From contig CACZFN010000001.1 in assembly GCA_902780505.1 (NCBI GenBank), positions 92,186 to 156,185 on the forward strand: 64,000 bases of DNA, in the 5' to 3' direction. The position numbers and the translations under genes were made by a program. Under the pieces are notes generated by a model that had not been told where the DNA came from, searched no databases, and saw nothing but the letters and a program-made list of their open reading frames with translations. Below are positions 32,500 to 40,949 of this stretch, piece by piece; the stretch's first letter is position 1, and every line of letters begins with the position of its first letter. The stretch comes from an uncultured Ruminococcus sp. GTDB lineage: Bacteria > Bacillota > Clostridia > Oscillospirales > Ruminococcaceae.

Positions 32500-32719
32500 G
32501 ATGATTTTTTTACAATTTGTTAGTTATATGCAAAATTGCCGTCTATTATTATGCAAAAGCACCAAAACCAACGCAATGCCTCACAAAGTTCGGGGAGCAG
32601 ATACACTTAGCTCAGCTTTTCTGTGCATTATTACGGAAAATATGCAGGCAGATGTCCCTCAAAGCCGTTAGGCGCTCTTTGCGCAGTGCACCCTTAACAA
32701 TTCAGCTGATATACGCATA
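32500..32719. other. Non-coding stretch without recognised function
   Basis: Between the PadR control region and the phosphoesterase gene. Short frames exist on both strands but none has a ribosome site with convincing content. A weak hairpin, GTTAGGCGCTC against GCGCAGTGCACCCTTAAC, lies about 32667-32701. It may be an old dispersed repeat; nothing firmer can be said. Confidence 0.3.
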
Positions 32720-33199
32720 TTATAAATCAACGTGGGCGCACATTATCCCATTCGGGGTGATATCAATAAACGCATAGCTTGCTGCAAGGCCGTCACGAGG
32801 TAAAGCTGCGCTTCCGGGGTTTAATATGTAAACGCCCTGCCCGGTATATTCATAGTGTCTGCAATGGGTGTGCCCGAACAGAACTATCTTTGCGCCGAGT
32901 TCCTTTGCCTTAGCCTTCAGCTTAGCAGTCGAATACCTGACATCATACCTGTGCCCGTGGGTATAAAAAACACGCATCCCGCCGATCAAAGCCACATCAG
33001 CGCTTGGCCTCAGTGCACCAAAATCACAGTTGCCGCTTACACTAAGTATCTTTTTGTCGGGGTAGATCGCCTTGATATCTTCAAGCTCGTCAAGCCCGTC
33101 ACCCAGAAACACAAAACAGTCGGCGCTGTTATTGCGCTTAAAGATCTTATGCATAGCTGAAAAATTGCCGTGCGTATCGGAAAATACAATGATCCTCAA
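32720..33199 (-). CDS. Metallophosphoesterase, YfcE/MJ0936 type
   Basis: A 159-residue calcineurin-like phosphoesterase. All metal motifs are present in order: FSDTHGN (residue 7), FLGDGLDE, SVSGNCDFG, FYTHGHRYDV and LFGHTHCRH. The small size fits the YfcE/MJ0936 group, which hydrolyses phosphodiester model substrates; true substrates are unknown. Solitary minus-strand gene; its start has a GGGGGAGGG site. Divergent from the three small plus-strand genes that follow. Confidence 0.94.
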   Translation of the reverse strand: MRIIVFSDTHGNFSAMHKIFKRNNSADCFVFLGDGLDELEDIKAIYPDKKILSVSGNCDFGALRPSADVALIGGMRVFYTHGHRYDVRYSTAKLKAKAKELGAKIVLFGHTHCRHYEYTGQGVYILNPGSAALPRDGLAASYAFIDITPNGIMCAHVDL

Positions 33200-33313
33200 A
33201 GCAAACCCTCCCCCTGAATTATTTTGTTTATTATATCATAAATATATTAATAAACTATAAGGCGGTTATAAACTTTGTAAATGATATTTTTTTAACGAAA
33301 GAGGTAGATTTTT

Positions 33314-33559
33314 ATGAACGGACAGTTTGACAATAAAGCACTTAAACAGCTTATAAGTATGGCGGCAGGCAAGCTTGGCACAACCCCCGAAAAGCTTGAA
33401 GCACAGATACAGGACGGCACACTTGAAAGGGCAATAAACAATATGACGGGCGACAACGGCAGGATACTTCAAAACGCCATGAAGGATCCGAAAACAGCAG
33501 AGCGCTATCTCAACTCCCCTGCTGCAAAGGGTATTTACCGCAAGCTTGGAGGGAAATAG
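33314..33559 (+). CDS. Small unknown protein, first of a three-gene set
   Basis: An 81-residue soluble protein I cannot assign. It is helical in appearance (NKALKQLISMAAGKLGTTPE, EAQIQDGTLERAINNMTGDN, AERYLNSPAAKGIYRKLGGK). The sequence runs like a small ordered helical bundle without cysteines or membrane segment. ATG follows AAAGAGGTAG. It begins a tightly packed set with two more small proteins (next gap 4 bp), so the three probably act together. Similar small sets occur in Clostridia, but I recall no established function. Confidence 0.7.
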   Translation: MNGQFDNKALKQLISMAAGKLGTTPEKLEAQIQDGTLERAINNMTGDNGRILQNAMKDPKTAERYLNSPAAKGIYRKLGGK

Positions 33560-33563
33560 CCGC

Positions 33564-33995
33564 ATGGACGATCTTATGAACAGCCTGCAAAATGTTCTTC
33601 AGGACAAGGACGCTATGGCGCAGATATCAGAGCTTGCAAAGCTTTTAGGCGGCAGTGACAATGCCGCCCCTGCACCGCCGGCAGCAAACACGGGTACAGG
33701 TGACGGCGGATTATCACAGCTGTCCTCACTTCTCGGGGGCAGCACAGGCAATAACTCAAACGACGGTATAAAGGGTATTGATCCGCAGCTTTTATTAAAG
33801 CTCGGAACTGTCATACAGTCAGCCAACAGACAGGACGACAGCATAAATCTTCTTTACGCGCTCAAACCGCTTTTAAAAGAGGAAAGCCGCGCCAAGATAG
33901 ACAGACTTATCAGTATTTTCAGGCTGCTTTCACTTTACCCCGCACTAAAGGAAAGCGGCATACTCGGAGGTGACGGGCTTGGACTTTTCAAATGA
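33564..33995 (+). CDS. Small unknown protein, second of a three-gene set
   Basis: A 143-residue protein with three parts: an N-terminal helix (MNSLQNVLQDKDAMAQISEL), a low-complexity Gly/Asn/Ala/Pro linker (about 35-75), and a conserved-looking helical C-terminal domain (DPQLLLKLGTVIQSANRQDD, YALKPLLKEESRAKIDRLIS). The C-terminal domain with its LLYALKPLL..R.KID pattern recurs in Clostridia small proteins of unknown role. GGAGGGAAATAGCCGC precedes the ATG at 33564. It overlaps the next gene by 17 bp. Confidence 0.72.
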   Translation: MDDLMNSLQNVLQDKDAMAQISELAKLLGGSDNAAPAPPAANTGTGDGGLSQLSSLLGGSTGNNSNDGIKGIDPQLLLKLGTVIQSANRQDDSINLLYALKPLLKEESRAKIDRLISIFRLLSLYPALKESGILGGDGLGLFK

Positions 33996-34251
33996 TGAAA
34001 GCTTAAACAAAATGCAGCGTGAAGCCATTGAACGTGCAAGGGAGATGCACAGGCGTGCATCGTCACTTGTTGCCCCCACAGAGGGTGAACAGACCGAAGC
34101 AGACCAAAAAAGCACCCCGAAAGAGCTTTTTAACCTACAGGGAATAAAAATCGACGAGGAAAAAGCCCTTATCGGGATGCTTATTTACATTCTTTACAAA
34201 AACGGCGGCGATCACAAGCTGATACTCGCCTTACTTTATCTTCTTATCTGA
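33979..34251 (+). CDS. Small unknown protein, third of a three-gene set
   Basis: A 90-residue protein read from a TTG at 33979 placed 6 bp behind GGAGGTG; a GTG at 33970 is in frame but would itself be part of the ribosome site. The N-terminal half is charged and helical (NKMQREAIERAREMHRRASS), then a linker, and the last 28 residues are hydrophobic with few charges (ALIGMLIYILYKNGGDHKLI, then LALLYLLI). It may sit at the membrane or pack against a partner. Its 3' end overlaps the end of nth on the other strand by 21 bp. Confidence 0.7.
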   Translation: MDFSNDESLNKMQREAIERAREMHRRASSLVAPTEGEQTEADQKSTPKELFNLQGIKIDEEKALIGMLIYILYKNGGDHKLILALLYLLI

Positions 34252-34875
34252 TATGTAGTATTTACAGATATCTGTCATCTCGCACTCTGTGCACTTTTCA
34301 CCGCGTGCCTTACATACATCACGCCCGAACATCACAAGCCTGTGACAGAAATCCGACGAACGCTCTTTCGGGATTATCGGCAAAAGTTCCTGCTCTACTT
34401 TTGCAGGCTCTTTTGATTTTGAAAGCCCTAGCCGTCCGCAGATACGTATACAGTGTGTATCGGTCACTATCGCAGGTTTATGGTGGACATCCCCCATGAT
34501 AAGGTTAGCAGTCTTTCTGCCTATACCGGGGAGTGTGGTGAGTTCGTCGATCGTTTCAGGTATCCTGCCGCCAAAATCCTCAAGCAGCTTTTTACACATA
34601 CCTATTACAGACTGTGCCTTTGTCTTATAAAGCCCGCACGGCATTATAATACGCTCAACATCAGCTATATCGGCATTTGCAAAGTCTTCAACTGTCTTAT
34701 ACCTTTCAAAAAGCTCCTTTGTGACTATATTTACCCTTGCATCAGTACACTGTGCCGAAAGCCGCCCCGCTATCATAAGCTCGTGCGGCTTTGTGTATAC
34801 GAGTGAACACCTTGCATCAGGGTAGCGCTTTTCAAGCCTGTCACAGACCAGGACGGCTTTTTCCTTTCTGGTCAT
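34231..34875 (-). CDS. nth: Endonuclease III
   Basis: Endonuclease III removes oxidised pyrimidines from DNA and cuts at the abasic site. The helix-hairpin-helix LPGIGRKTANLIMGD carries the catalytic Lys, and the catalytic Asp is in VTDTHCIRICGRLGL. The iron-sulfur ligands are complete at the C-terminus (CKARGEKCTECEMTDIC, C-x6-C-x2-C-x5-C). ATG at 34875 has AGGAGA upstream, giving 214 residues; the in-frame extension to 34974 would overlap the previous gene. It lies 5 bp behind the YccA-like gene. Confidence 0.96.
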   Translation of the reverse strand: MTRKEKAVLVCDRLEKRYPDARCSLVYTKPHELMIAGRLSAQCTDARVNIVTKELFERYKTVEDFANADIADVERIIMPCGLYKTKAQSVIGMCKKLLEDFGGRIPETIDELTTLPGIGRKTANLIMGDVHHKPAIVTDTHCIRICGRLGLSKSKEPAKVEQELLPIIPKERSSDFCHRLVMFGRDVCKARGEKCTECEMTDICKYYISDKKIK

Positions 34876-34880
34876 GGCGT

Positions 34881-35681
34881 TTATCTCCTGTTTCGCTGAA
34901 GCCTTGCAAGCAGCTGGAGAATCTTGATATAGAGGTACACAACGCTCACAACAAGCCCGTATGCAGCGAACCATTCGTATTTTCTGTCAAGGCCGCGCTC
35001 TACCACATTTGTGATGGTATCAAAATCATCAAGCAGGAAAAAGCAGCCTATCGCCACGCCCAAGAACGCAAATACGATACCAAGCGGTCCGTTGTTTACA
35101 GCAGATACCATTCTTACTACCGAGCTGTTCGGTGCAACAAAATAGATAACCGCAAAGACAAGCGAACCTAAAAACATCGCCATAAATGCAGAATAAACCA
35201 CAGTCCTCACCTTATCATTTATACGTACAAGCCCCGAAAAATACAAAAATGACATTACCGCTATAAGCAGGATAGTCAGCACAAGTGCTTCGATAACTAT
35301 TCCGCCGTAGGCATACGCATATGTGCGGGAAATAAAGGTTATCCAGTACCCCGTCGCCGCAGCATATACTGAACCGAAAAGCGGTATAGCCACGGGCTTG
35401 AAAGCATTTACAAGAGAGGATACGAGAATAAACGCTATACATCCCATAAAAGCAAGCATTTCCGTCTGATAGATAACAAACCCCTCAGCCTGTGCCGAAA
35501 CTGCCGCACCGCTTGAAGCAAGCTGCTGATGCAAAAGGAAGAATGCGCCTATCCCAAGCCCTATCAGCGCCATAAAGTATAATACCTTTGAAAGCACGCC
35601 CTTATAGGTCGCGCGCTCAGTTTCAAAAAAGCCCGCATAGGAATCAAGCTTTTTTATAACGGGTGATGAAAAATCGTTCAT
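34881..35681 (-). CDS. Bax inhibitor-1/YccA-like membrane protein
   Basis: A 266-residue membrane protein with seven hydrophobic segments, matching the bacterial BaxI_1/YccA-like family (N-terminus NDFSSPVIKKLDSYAGF, ATYKGVLSKVLYFMALIGLG). The late motif GCFFLLDDFDTITNVVERGL contains the acidic pair near the sixth segment that is a proposed pH- or calcium-sensing site in TMBIM proteins. The ribosome site GGGGC is weak; the gene overlaps the preceding CmpB-like gene by 38 bp. Role in this organism unknown; ion leak or membrane-stress handling is the family expectation. Confidence 0.88.
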   Translation of the reverse strand: MNDFSSPVIKKLDSYAGFFETERATYKGVLSKVLYFMALIGLGIGAFFLLHQQLASSGAAVSAQAEGFVIYQTEMLAFMGCIAFILVSSLVNAFKPVAIPLFGSVYAAATGYWITFISRTYAYAYGGIVIEALVLTILLIAVMSFLYFSGLVRINDKVRTVVYSAFMAMFLGSLVFAVIYFVAPNSSVVRMVSAVNNGPLGIVFAFLGVAIGCFFLLDDFDTITNVVERGLDRKYEWFAAYGLVVSVVYLYIKILQLLARLQRNRR

Positions 35682-36144
35682 ATAGTTTTGCCCCTTTCTG
35701 TTTTATAAAAGCAGGAATATGCAGCCTGCTTATGTCAAAAATATAAATACCGTCCTTGAAAACAAAGTACCTCAAAAGCTCGTCAACGAACATTCCCGCA
35801 AGCGACACGATAACCCACCTTAGTGTATACCCAAGACATATCTGCCCGCGGTAATTGAATGAAAGTGATGAATAATCCCATATATTCATTTTCAGCTTTT
35901 CGTTAAGTATCACGCCCGCTGCATACTCGCACGCAGTAATAAACAAAGCCCCCGAAACGCAGGCAAGTATCAGCGGCATACTGTTCCTGCGCTTATCATT
36001 GAGCTTATGCATAAAAAGCATAGCAACTCCGCCCAAAAGCCCCATTGTAATATGCGTTCTTCCCCTTGCTAAAAGTTCTATACACCCATATGCATACGCA
36101 CCTGTAAAAAACACACATATGCTTTTAAGCCTCCGGCTGTCCAT
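35644..36144 (-). CDS. Putative ABC-transporter permease-like protein (CmpB type)
   Basis: A 166-residue membrane protein with about four to five hydrophobic segments, of the ABC_trans_CmpB (PF06541) type. Recognised from YAYGCIELLARGRTHITMGL and EYAAGVILNEKLKMNIWDYS followed by YRGQICLGYTLRW. Despite its name the family has no proven ABC transport role. Translationally coupled with the YccA-like gene (38-bp overlap). Confidence 0.82.
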   Translation of the reverse strand: MDSRRLKSICVFFTGAYAYGCIELLARGRTHITMGLLGGVAMLFMHKLNDKRRNSMPLILACVSGALFITACEYAAGVILNEKLKMNIWDYSSLSFNYRGQICLGYTLRWVIVSLAGMFVDELLRYFVFKDGIYIFDISRLHIPAFIKQKGAKLYERFFITRYKKA

Positions 36145-36198
36145 ACTCTCACCACCCTTATATAAGGGTATTATGTGAAGAACCAGGCGGTTTTATTC

Positions 36199-36702
36199 TT
36201 AAAGTGTCTTGATAAGCCACGGTATAAAATAAGAGACCGTACACATTATCAGAGTTGCAAGTATAAGCCCCAGGAATATGGGAAGTACAGCTTTTTTAGG
36301 CTTTATATCAAGCAAAACCGCTATAAGCGAACCGGTCCACGCACCTGTCCCCGGAAGCGGTATACCTACAAAGAGTAAAAGTCCTAAGAATTCATACTGT
36401 TTTATCTTATCGGATTTTGAAAGCGATTTGCTCTCTATTTTCTCAACAAGCGGTTTAAAAAGCTTTGTTTTTTTCATCCGGTCAAATATCGGGCGGATAA
36501 AGAGCATTATAAACGGTATCGGGATAATATTTCCGATAATACATATCGGTATCGCCTTTGTGATACTTACACCAAGAAGCGAAGCCGCAACTATACCGCC
36601 CCTAAGTTCAAGTACAGGCACCATTGATATGATAAAAATTATAAGTTCCTTCGGCAGCCCTCCGAGAACGTCGGTAAAAAAGTTTATAAGGGTATCTGTC
36701 AT
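36199..36702 (-). CDS. Small multidrug-export-type membrane protein
   Basis: A 167-residue membrane protein of PF06695 (putative small multidrug export protein). Characteristic blocks: LPKELIIFIISMVPVLELRG at 16-35, IGNIIPIPFIMLFIRP, LLLFVGIPLPGTGAWTGSLI and ILATLIMCTVSYFIPWLIK. Four to five membrane segments. The label reflects the family name; transport has not been demonstrated here. Overlaps the preceding TPR-like gene by 4 bp. Confidence 0.85.
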   Translation of the reverse strand: MTDTLINFFTDVLGGLPKELIIFIISMVPVLELRGGIVAASLLGVSITKAIPICIIGNIIPIPFIMLFIRPIFDRMKKTKLFKPLVEKIESKSLSKSDKIKQYEFLGLLLFVGIPLPGTGAWTGSLIAVLLDIKPKKAVLPIFLGLILATLIMCTVSYFIPWLIKTL

Positions 36703-37565
36703 GTCCTGGTTATCTCCTTGTCGTCATTATCTATTGTTTCTGCATCTGTGTTTTCTTTGTTCTTTATTTCTTCAACACGGCTTATAAGGTGTTCGAGCTT
36801 GATGATCTCTCTTTGCTCCTCACTTGTCACAGAAAACTCACCCGCTTCAGTTTTCAGTGCCTTTGCTTCGTCAAGCCTGCCCTCTTTAAGTGCACATAGT
36901 GCCAGATAGAGGTCGCAGTCACAGATATTCCTTTCACTGTCGTCAGCAGCCTTTGAGCGCAAAAGATAACTCCTCGCCCTGCCGAAGCACCCGTGGGCAT
37001 ATTCATACACACCAAGGGTATGCATAACACTCGGCGCAGGATCTTTAAAATAAGGAGATGCGTCCTCCATTACCTTATCAGCGTTTTTCAAGTCCCCGCT
37101 TAATAGATATGTATAAAGTGCGGCGTTAAAATATTCCTGCCCCATTTCTTCGGGCAGGCTTAAAAAGTCAATACTTCCAAGTTCCGCAAGTGCATCTTCG
37201 TTCCTTCCGTTTTCGGTATAAAGTGCCGAAAGTATAAGGCGTGCGGTATTTTTCCTTTCGCTGTCCTTTGTTTTTCTGATATAATCATTCATTACAGAAA
37301 ATGCCTTTTCACTTGTTTCGTCATACATTGCAAGCTTTATAGCCTTGTTTATCGGATGCTGCTGAGCTATGCCGCAGATGACCTTTACTACAGCCACAGT
37401 CAAAGCGGCAGCACAGGCACTCACCTTTAGTATCTCAAAGCTTTTTTCAGCAGTGGGTTTAGGGCTTGAAAAAAGCCACACAGCCGACATTGTAAAAAAC
37501 CCGATTACAAGACCTGCACAGACACACACAAGCACATTTCTCAAAACATACAAAGCCCTGCCCAT
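36699..37565 (-). CDS. Two-helix membrane protein with TPR-like repeats
   Basis: A 288-residue protein with two N-terminal membrane segments (about 8-30 and 45-65) followed by a helical-repeat region: RLILSALYTENGRNEDALAE, YFNAALYTYLLSGDLKNADK, HTLGVYEYAHGCFGRARSYL, LALCALKEGRLDEAKAL. These are TPR-like pairs. A charged C-tail (EEIKNKENTDAETIDNDDKE) follows. Architecture matches the protein at 52420-53256, though the sequences are diverged. Cytoplasmic TPRs on a membrane anchor suggest a protein-protein scaffold; no partner is evident. Overlaps the following small membrane gene by 4 bp. Confidence 0.7.
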   Translation of the reverse strand: MGRALYVLRNVLVCVCAGLVIGFFTMSAVWLFSSPKPTAEKSFEILKVSACAAALTVAVVKVICGIAQQHPINKAIKLAMYDETSEKAFSVMNDYIRKTKDSERKNTARLILSALYTENGRNEDALAELGSIDFLSLPEEMGQEYFNAALYTYLLSGDLKNADKVMEDASPYFKDPAPSVMHTLGVYEYAHGCFGRARSYLLRSKAADDSERNICDCDLYLALCALKEGRLDEAKALKTEAGEFSVTSEEQREIIKLEHLISRVEEIKNKENTDAETIDNDDKEITRT

Positions 37566-37627
37566 AAAGCGCCCCCTTAATCAGAATGACCTATATTAGA
37601 ATACCACAATCCGCATAAATTGTCAAC

Positions 37628-37665
37628 ACAAAAAAAGCCCGCACAGGTGGGGTGGACCTGTGCGG
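37628..37665 (-). terminator. Rho-independent terminator after leuB
   Basis: CCGCACAGGT and ACCTGTGCGG form a perfect 10-bp stem; on the minus strand GGCTTTTTTTG follows. It starts about 12 bp after leuB. Confidence 0.9.
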
Positions 37666-37676
37666 ACAAGACACTT

Positions 37677-38759
37677 TTATATACGCTGTGCAATAAGGCT
37701 GCCCATTTCCCTGCAGCCGACTTTTTTCATGCCTTCCGAATAGATATCGCCTGTACGATAGCCCTCTTTGAGCACCTGTTTTACGGCGTTTTCGATAGCA
37801 TCAGCTTCCCTGTCCATATCAAAAGAGAACCTGAGCATCATAGCAGCCGATATGATAGTAGCTATCGGGTTTGCTATATCCTTACCCGCTATATCGGGCG
37901 CGGAACCGTGGCTTGGCTCGTACATACCGAATTTTGTTTCGTTGAGTGAAGCAGAAGCAAGCATACCGAGTGAACCGCTTACCATTGCTGCTTCATCAGA
38001 CAGGATATCACCGAACATATTCTCGGTAAGCACAACATCAAACTGTGCAGGGTTTCTTACAAGCTGCATAGCGCAGTTATCAACAAGCATATGTTCAAGC
38101 TCGACTTCAGGGTAATCCTTTGCCACCTCGTTTACTATCTTCCTCCAGAGCCTTGAAGAATCAAGTACATTGGCCTTATCGACACTTGTTACCTTTTTAC
38201 GCCTTTTCATTGCTATATCAAAGCCCTTTACAGCTATTCTTCTTATCTCGTTTTCGTTATACACAAGGGTGTCAACAGCGGTTTCAAGGCCATCAACGAC
38301 TTTTGTTTCACGTGCGCCGAAATAAAGGCCGCCTGTAAGTTCACGCATCATCATCATATCAAAGCCCTTATCAGCGACTTCCTCTCTCAGCGGGCAGGCA
38401 TCTTTCAGTTCATCATACAAAAGTGCGGGGCGCAGGTTCGCAAAAAGGCCAAGCTCCTTTCTTATTTTAAGAAGCCCCGCTTCAGGTCTTTTTGAGGGTT
38501 CAAGCTTATACCACGGTGAGGTAGATGTATTTCCGCCAATGGCGCCGAGCAATACAGCATCTGCCGCCTTTGCAGTCAAAACAGCTTCATCGGTAAGCGG
38601 CACGCCGTACTTATCTATCGAGCACCCGCCCATAAGGATATCGGTATATTCAAAGCTATGCCCGAATTTTTCACACACCTTATCAAGCACCACCTGTGCC
38701 TGTGTAACTATCTCGGGGCCTATCCCGTCGCCTTTTATAACTGTTATCTTCTTGTTCAT
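37677..38759 (-). CDS. leuB: 3-isopropylmalate dehydrogenase
   Basis: LeuB oxidises and decarboxylates 3-isopropylmalate in leucine synthesis, using NAD and a divalent metal. [12 protein letters not shown] at the N-terminus, [34 protein letters not shown] (substrate Arg and Tyr), [13 protein letters not shown], the metal-binding [24 protein letters not shown] and [13 protein letters not shown] are all present. Start ATG at 38759 ([10 protein letters not shown]) behind TTAGGAGTG; 360 residues, normal. It is transcribed alone here; leuA, leuC and leuD are not in the window. Confidence 0.97.
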   Translation of the reverse strand: MNKKITVIKGDGIGPEIVTQAQVVLDKVCEKFGHSFEYTDILMGGCSIDKYGVPLTDEAVLTAKAADAVLLGAIGGNTSTSPWYKLEPSKRPEAGLLKIRKELGLFANLRPALLYDELKDACPLREEVADKGFDMMMMRELTGGLYFGARETKVVDGLETAVDTLVYNENEIRRIAVKGFDIAMKRRKKVTSVDKANVLDSSRLWRKIVNEVAKDYPEVELEHMLVDNCAMQLVRNPAQFDVVLTENMFGDILSDEAAMVSGSLGMLASASLNETKFGMYEPSHGSAPDIAGKDIANPIATIISAAMMLRFSFDMDREADAIENAVKQVLKEGYRTGDIYSEGMKKVGCREMGSLIAQRI

Positions 38760-38823
38760 TTTTAACACTCCTAAATAATAATCTTCCGGCTTATCAATGA
38801 TCTGCATTGACATCTGCCTATAC

Positions 38824-38852
38824 ATTATAGCACACCACTAAAAAAAAATCAA
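38824..38852 (-). promoter_or_regulatory. Promoter of leuB
   Basis: Minus-strand TTGATT (38847-38852), 17-bp T-rich spacer, TATAAT (38824-38829). The -35 overlaps the T-tract of the preceding terminator. The 64-bp leader holds no T-box or leader peptide that I can see. Confidence 0.7.
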
Positions 38853-38872
38853 GACGCCTGCAGCGGCGCCCT
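38840..38872 (-). terminator. Terminator after PH-like gene
   Basis: On the minus strand AGGGCGCC and GGCGTCTT pair (two wobbles) and are followed by GATTTTTTTTT. The gene stops 4 bp before it. Confidence 0.65.
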
Positions 38873-38875
38873 GAT

Positions 38876-39292
38876 CTATCTTGCCCTTACTTTATTTATA
38901 AGCTTTTCCATATCACCGAGCTGTTTTTTGCCGACTTTGAATTCATAAAGTTCGTCATTGGTCTTGACATTAACAGCGGATTTCAAAAACTTCGATTCTG
39001 CTTCAACGACTCTGATAAGCTTCCTGTCAAGCATTATCGTAACAGGCATATCATCTGTAGCAGGGCATACTATCAGAAGCCCGCCTGTAGTTGCCACAAC
39101 GTAGCCGTCACGTTCGCTTATCTTCACTGTTCCCCTGATGCTTTTCTGTGCAAAGCGGCAGCCCTGCGCGCCCAAGCATTCAAGCTTCTGTGTGTCGATT
39201 GACAGATTGATATATATCTGCTTTATTGCAAACTGCCATTCACGCGCCGAAGTATTTACGCCTACAGCATTCAGGCATTCTTCAAATGTCAT
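38876..39292 (-). CDS. Unknown protein with PH-like beta domain
   Basis: A 138-residue soluble protein. The first third is helical (FEECLNAVGVNTSAREWQFA), and the rest alternates short strands (GTVKISERDGYVVATTGGLL, VTIMLDRKLIRVVEAES, TNDELYEFKVGKKQLGDMEK) ending in a helix, which looks like a bacterial PH/YokE-type domain; this is inference from the pattern. ATG follows AAAGGACTGAC. It is a single-gene unit. I do not know its function. Confidence 0.6.
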   Translation of the reverse strand: MTFEECLNAVGVNTSAREWQFAIKQIYINLSIDTQKLECLGAQGCRFAQKSIRGTVKISERDGYVVATTGGLLIVCPATDDMPVTIMLDRKLIRVVEAESKFLKSAVNVKTNDELYEFKVGKKQLGDMEKLINKVRAR

Positions 39293-39419
39293 ATCTGTCA
39301 GTCCTTTCTATTGTTTATATATATTTACTATATAATATTATCATACAAATATTAATAAAATATTAACTTTTATACGTTTTTCAAATAAATATTATAAGCG
39401 TCACATTTTAGCGCAAAAT

Positions 39420-39440
39420 GCTGATAGACTATCTATCAGC
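39420..39440. promoter_or_regulatory. Perfect 21-bp palindrome upstream of PrsA-like gene
   Basis: GCTGATAGA-CTA-TCTATCAGC, 9-bp perfect arms, in the 280-bp AT-rich interval between two divergent genes, 132 bp before the lipoprotein start. It could be an operator or a hairpin. No T-run follows on either strand, which speaks against a terminator. Confidence 0.45.
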
Positions 39441-39571
39441 GGTTCTGCTTGTTAAAAATCATATATTGTTTTGACATATTAATAGAAAATTTATGATTTG
39501 CCACATAAAATAAACACATATATAAGCTATACTATTTATTGTCCTATATGACAAAGAAAGGAATTAATAAA

Positions 39572-40810
39572 ATGATAAAGAAAATTGCGGCATTAACGCT
39601 TTCATTTTTGTTATCCGCTGTATGCCTTGCTTCATGCGGCAACGGCTCGTCAAGTGACGCTGTAGCGACATCTGCGGCCGACAGTTCAGTTTCAGAAAGT
39701 GAGGGCGGTGACGCTTCATCAGCTTCCGACGCTTCATCACAGGAGGAAGTCAAGATCCCCGAAGCTTCCCTTACGATAAACGGCGAGGTCAAGGATACAG
39801 ACGGTCTTGTAATGCTTACAGTTGACGGCAAGGATATAACATTTGATACATTCAGGTATTACTATTCCTATGTATGTTCTGTTTACGGCATAACACCCGA
39901 CGCCGTGACTGAGGATAATTTCAAGGATATCCTCTCAAACACGGTAAACCAGATAAAGCAGGAATACGTCACATTAAAGCTTGCAGAGGAAAACAATATA
40001 GAGCTCAATGACGAGGACAAGAAAAAAATAGAGGAACAGATCACCTCGATCAAAGGCAAATATGACAGCGAGGAAGCTTTTCAGGACAGTTTAAAGCAGT
40101 ATTACCTTACAATTGATGTTTTACAGCAAATGGAGGAGATGTCTGCTTTATACCAGAAGATAGCCGACACGCTTTTTGCAAACGGCGGCAAGTATGCAAC
40201 ACCGCTTGAAGACTTCAAGAAAGTAGTTCAGGACAAGGAACAGTACGCAAGGGCTGTGCACATACTTATCCCCTACTGCTCACAGGCTGAACTTGATGAG
40301 GAAACACAGAAGACCTTTGAAACGCTTGACCTTACAATGAAGATGAACGCCAAACAGCAGGCTTACGGACAGCTTGACGAGGAAGGTCAGAAGAAATGCA
40401 AGGAAGAAGCCAAAAAGGTGGCCGAAGATGTTTTAAAGAAAGCGCTTGACGGTGAGGATTTCACAGAACTTATCAAGCAGTACGGATGGGATCCCGGAAT
40501 GGAAAGTGACGAATACAAGGACGGCTATTATATAAGACCTGAATCAAACTTTGTTCAGGAATTCAAGGACGCCGCTTTCAAGCTCAAAGAGGACGAAATA
40601 ACAAGTGAACTTGTTGAAAACGAAAGCTACGGGTACTTTATTATTAAAAGACTGCCCGTTGATATGAAGTATGTTGAGGATCATTTTGAAATGCTTGTCA
40701 AGGAATATGACGCACCGAAGGTAAAGGAAGTATATTCTGAATACCAGGAGAAAATGGAAGTAACATATTCCGACGAGTACAACGCACTTGTTTACAATTC
40801 AATTACCTGA
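39572..40810 (+). CDS. PrsA/SurA-like foldase lipoprotein
   Basis: A 412-residue lipoprotein with a parvulin-like peptidyl-prolyl isomerase region, helping exported proteins fold outside the membrane. The leader ends CLASCGNG (Cys about 22). After a Ser/Asp/Glu spacer comes a SurA-N-type helical part (TFDTFRYYYSYVCSVYG, LKLAEENNIELNDEDKKKIE). The PPIC-like part begins YARAVHILIPYCS and ends SYGYFIIKRLPVD, with FTELIKQYGWDP and FKLKEDEITSELV inside; a helical insertion separates its first strand from the rest. ATG 39572 follows AAAGAAAGGA. Single gene with a strong terminator. Confidence 0.85.
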   Translation: MIKKIAALTLSFLLSAVCLASCGNGSSSDAVATSAADSSVSESEGGDASSASDASSQEEVKIPEASLTINGEVKDTDGLVMLTVDGKDITFDTFRYYYSYVCSVYGITPDAVTEDNFKDILSNTVNQIKQEYVTLKLAEENNIELNDEDKKKIEEQITSIKGKYDSEEAFQDSLKQYYLTIDVLQQMEEMSALYQKIADTLFANGGKYATPLEDFKKVVQDKEQYARAVHILIPYCSQAELDEETQKTFETLDLTMKMNAKQQAYGQLDEEGQKKCKEEAKKVAEDVLKKALDGEDFTELIKQYGWDPGMESDEYKDGYYIRPESNFVQEFKDAAFKLKEDEITSELVENESYGYFIIKRLPVDMKYVEDHFEMLVKEYDAPKVKEVYSEYQEKMEVTYSDEYNALVYNSIT

Positions 40811-40820
40811 TAAGAATACA

Positions 40821-40857
40821 AAAGGCACTTCTGCTAAATGCAGAGGTGCCTTTTTTT
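40821..40857 (+). terminator. Rho-independent terminator of PrsA-like gene
   Basis: GGCACTTCTGC and GCAGAGGTGCC form an 11-bp stem (one wobble) followed by TTTTTTT. Confidence 0.9.
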
Positions 40858-40860
40858 GCC

Positions 40861-40943
40861 TAAAACAGAAAAGAGGGTTGCCACGCAGCATACCCTCAAT
40901 TCCATCGCCCTCAAGTAATCATCTCGCCATATGATTACCGCCA
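40861..40943 (-). ncRNA. Candidate small structured RNA
   Basis: About 83 nt on the minus strand, starting some 7 nt after a full-consensus promoter. Two stems are visible: GTAATCAT/ATGATTAC (40915-40922 with 40931-40938) and GAGGGT/ACCCTC (40873-40878 with 40892-40897), the latter followed by TTTTCTGTTTT as a terminator. A small frame beginning MELRV at 40905 exists but would run past the terminator, so a protein product is unlikely though not excluded. I do not recognise the RNA family. Confidence 0.55.
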
Positions 40944-40949
40944 ATAAAT

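Noticed and set aside
32480-32777. Plus-strand frames of 63 and 86 codons after the PadR operators
   Set aside because: They overlap each other, the operator region and the end of the phosphoesterase gene, lack ribosome sites, and have no recognisable sequence.
38760-38823. T-box or leucine leader peptide before leuB
   Set aside because: Only about 60 bp separate promoter and gene; no T-box sequence, run of Leu codons or attenuator was seen.
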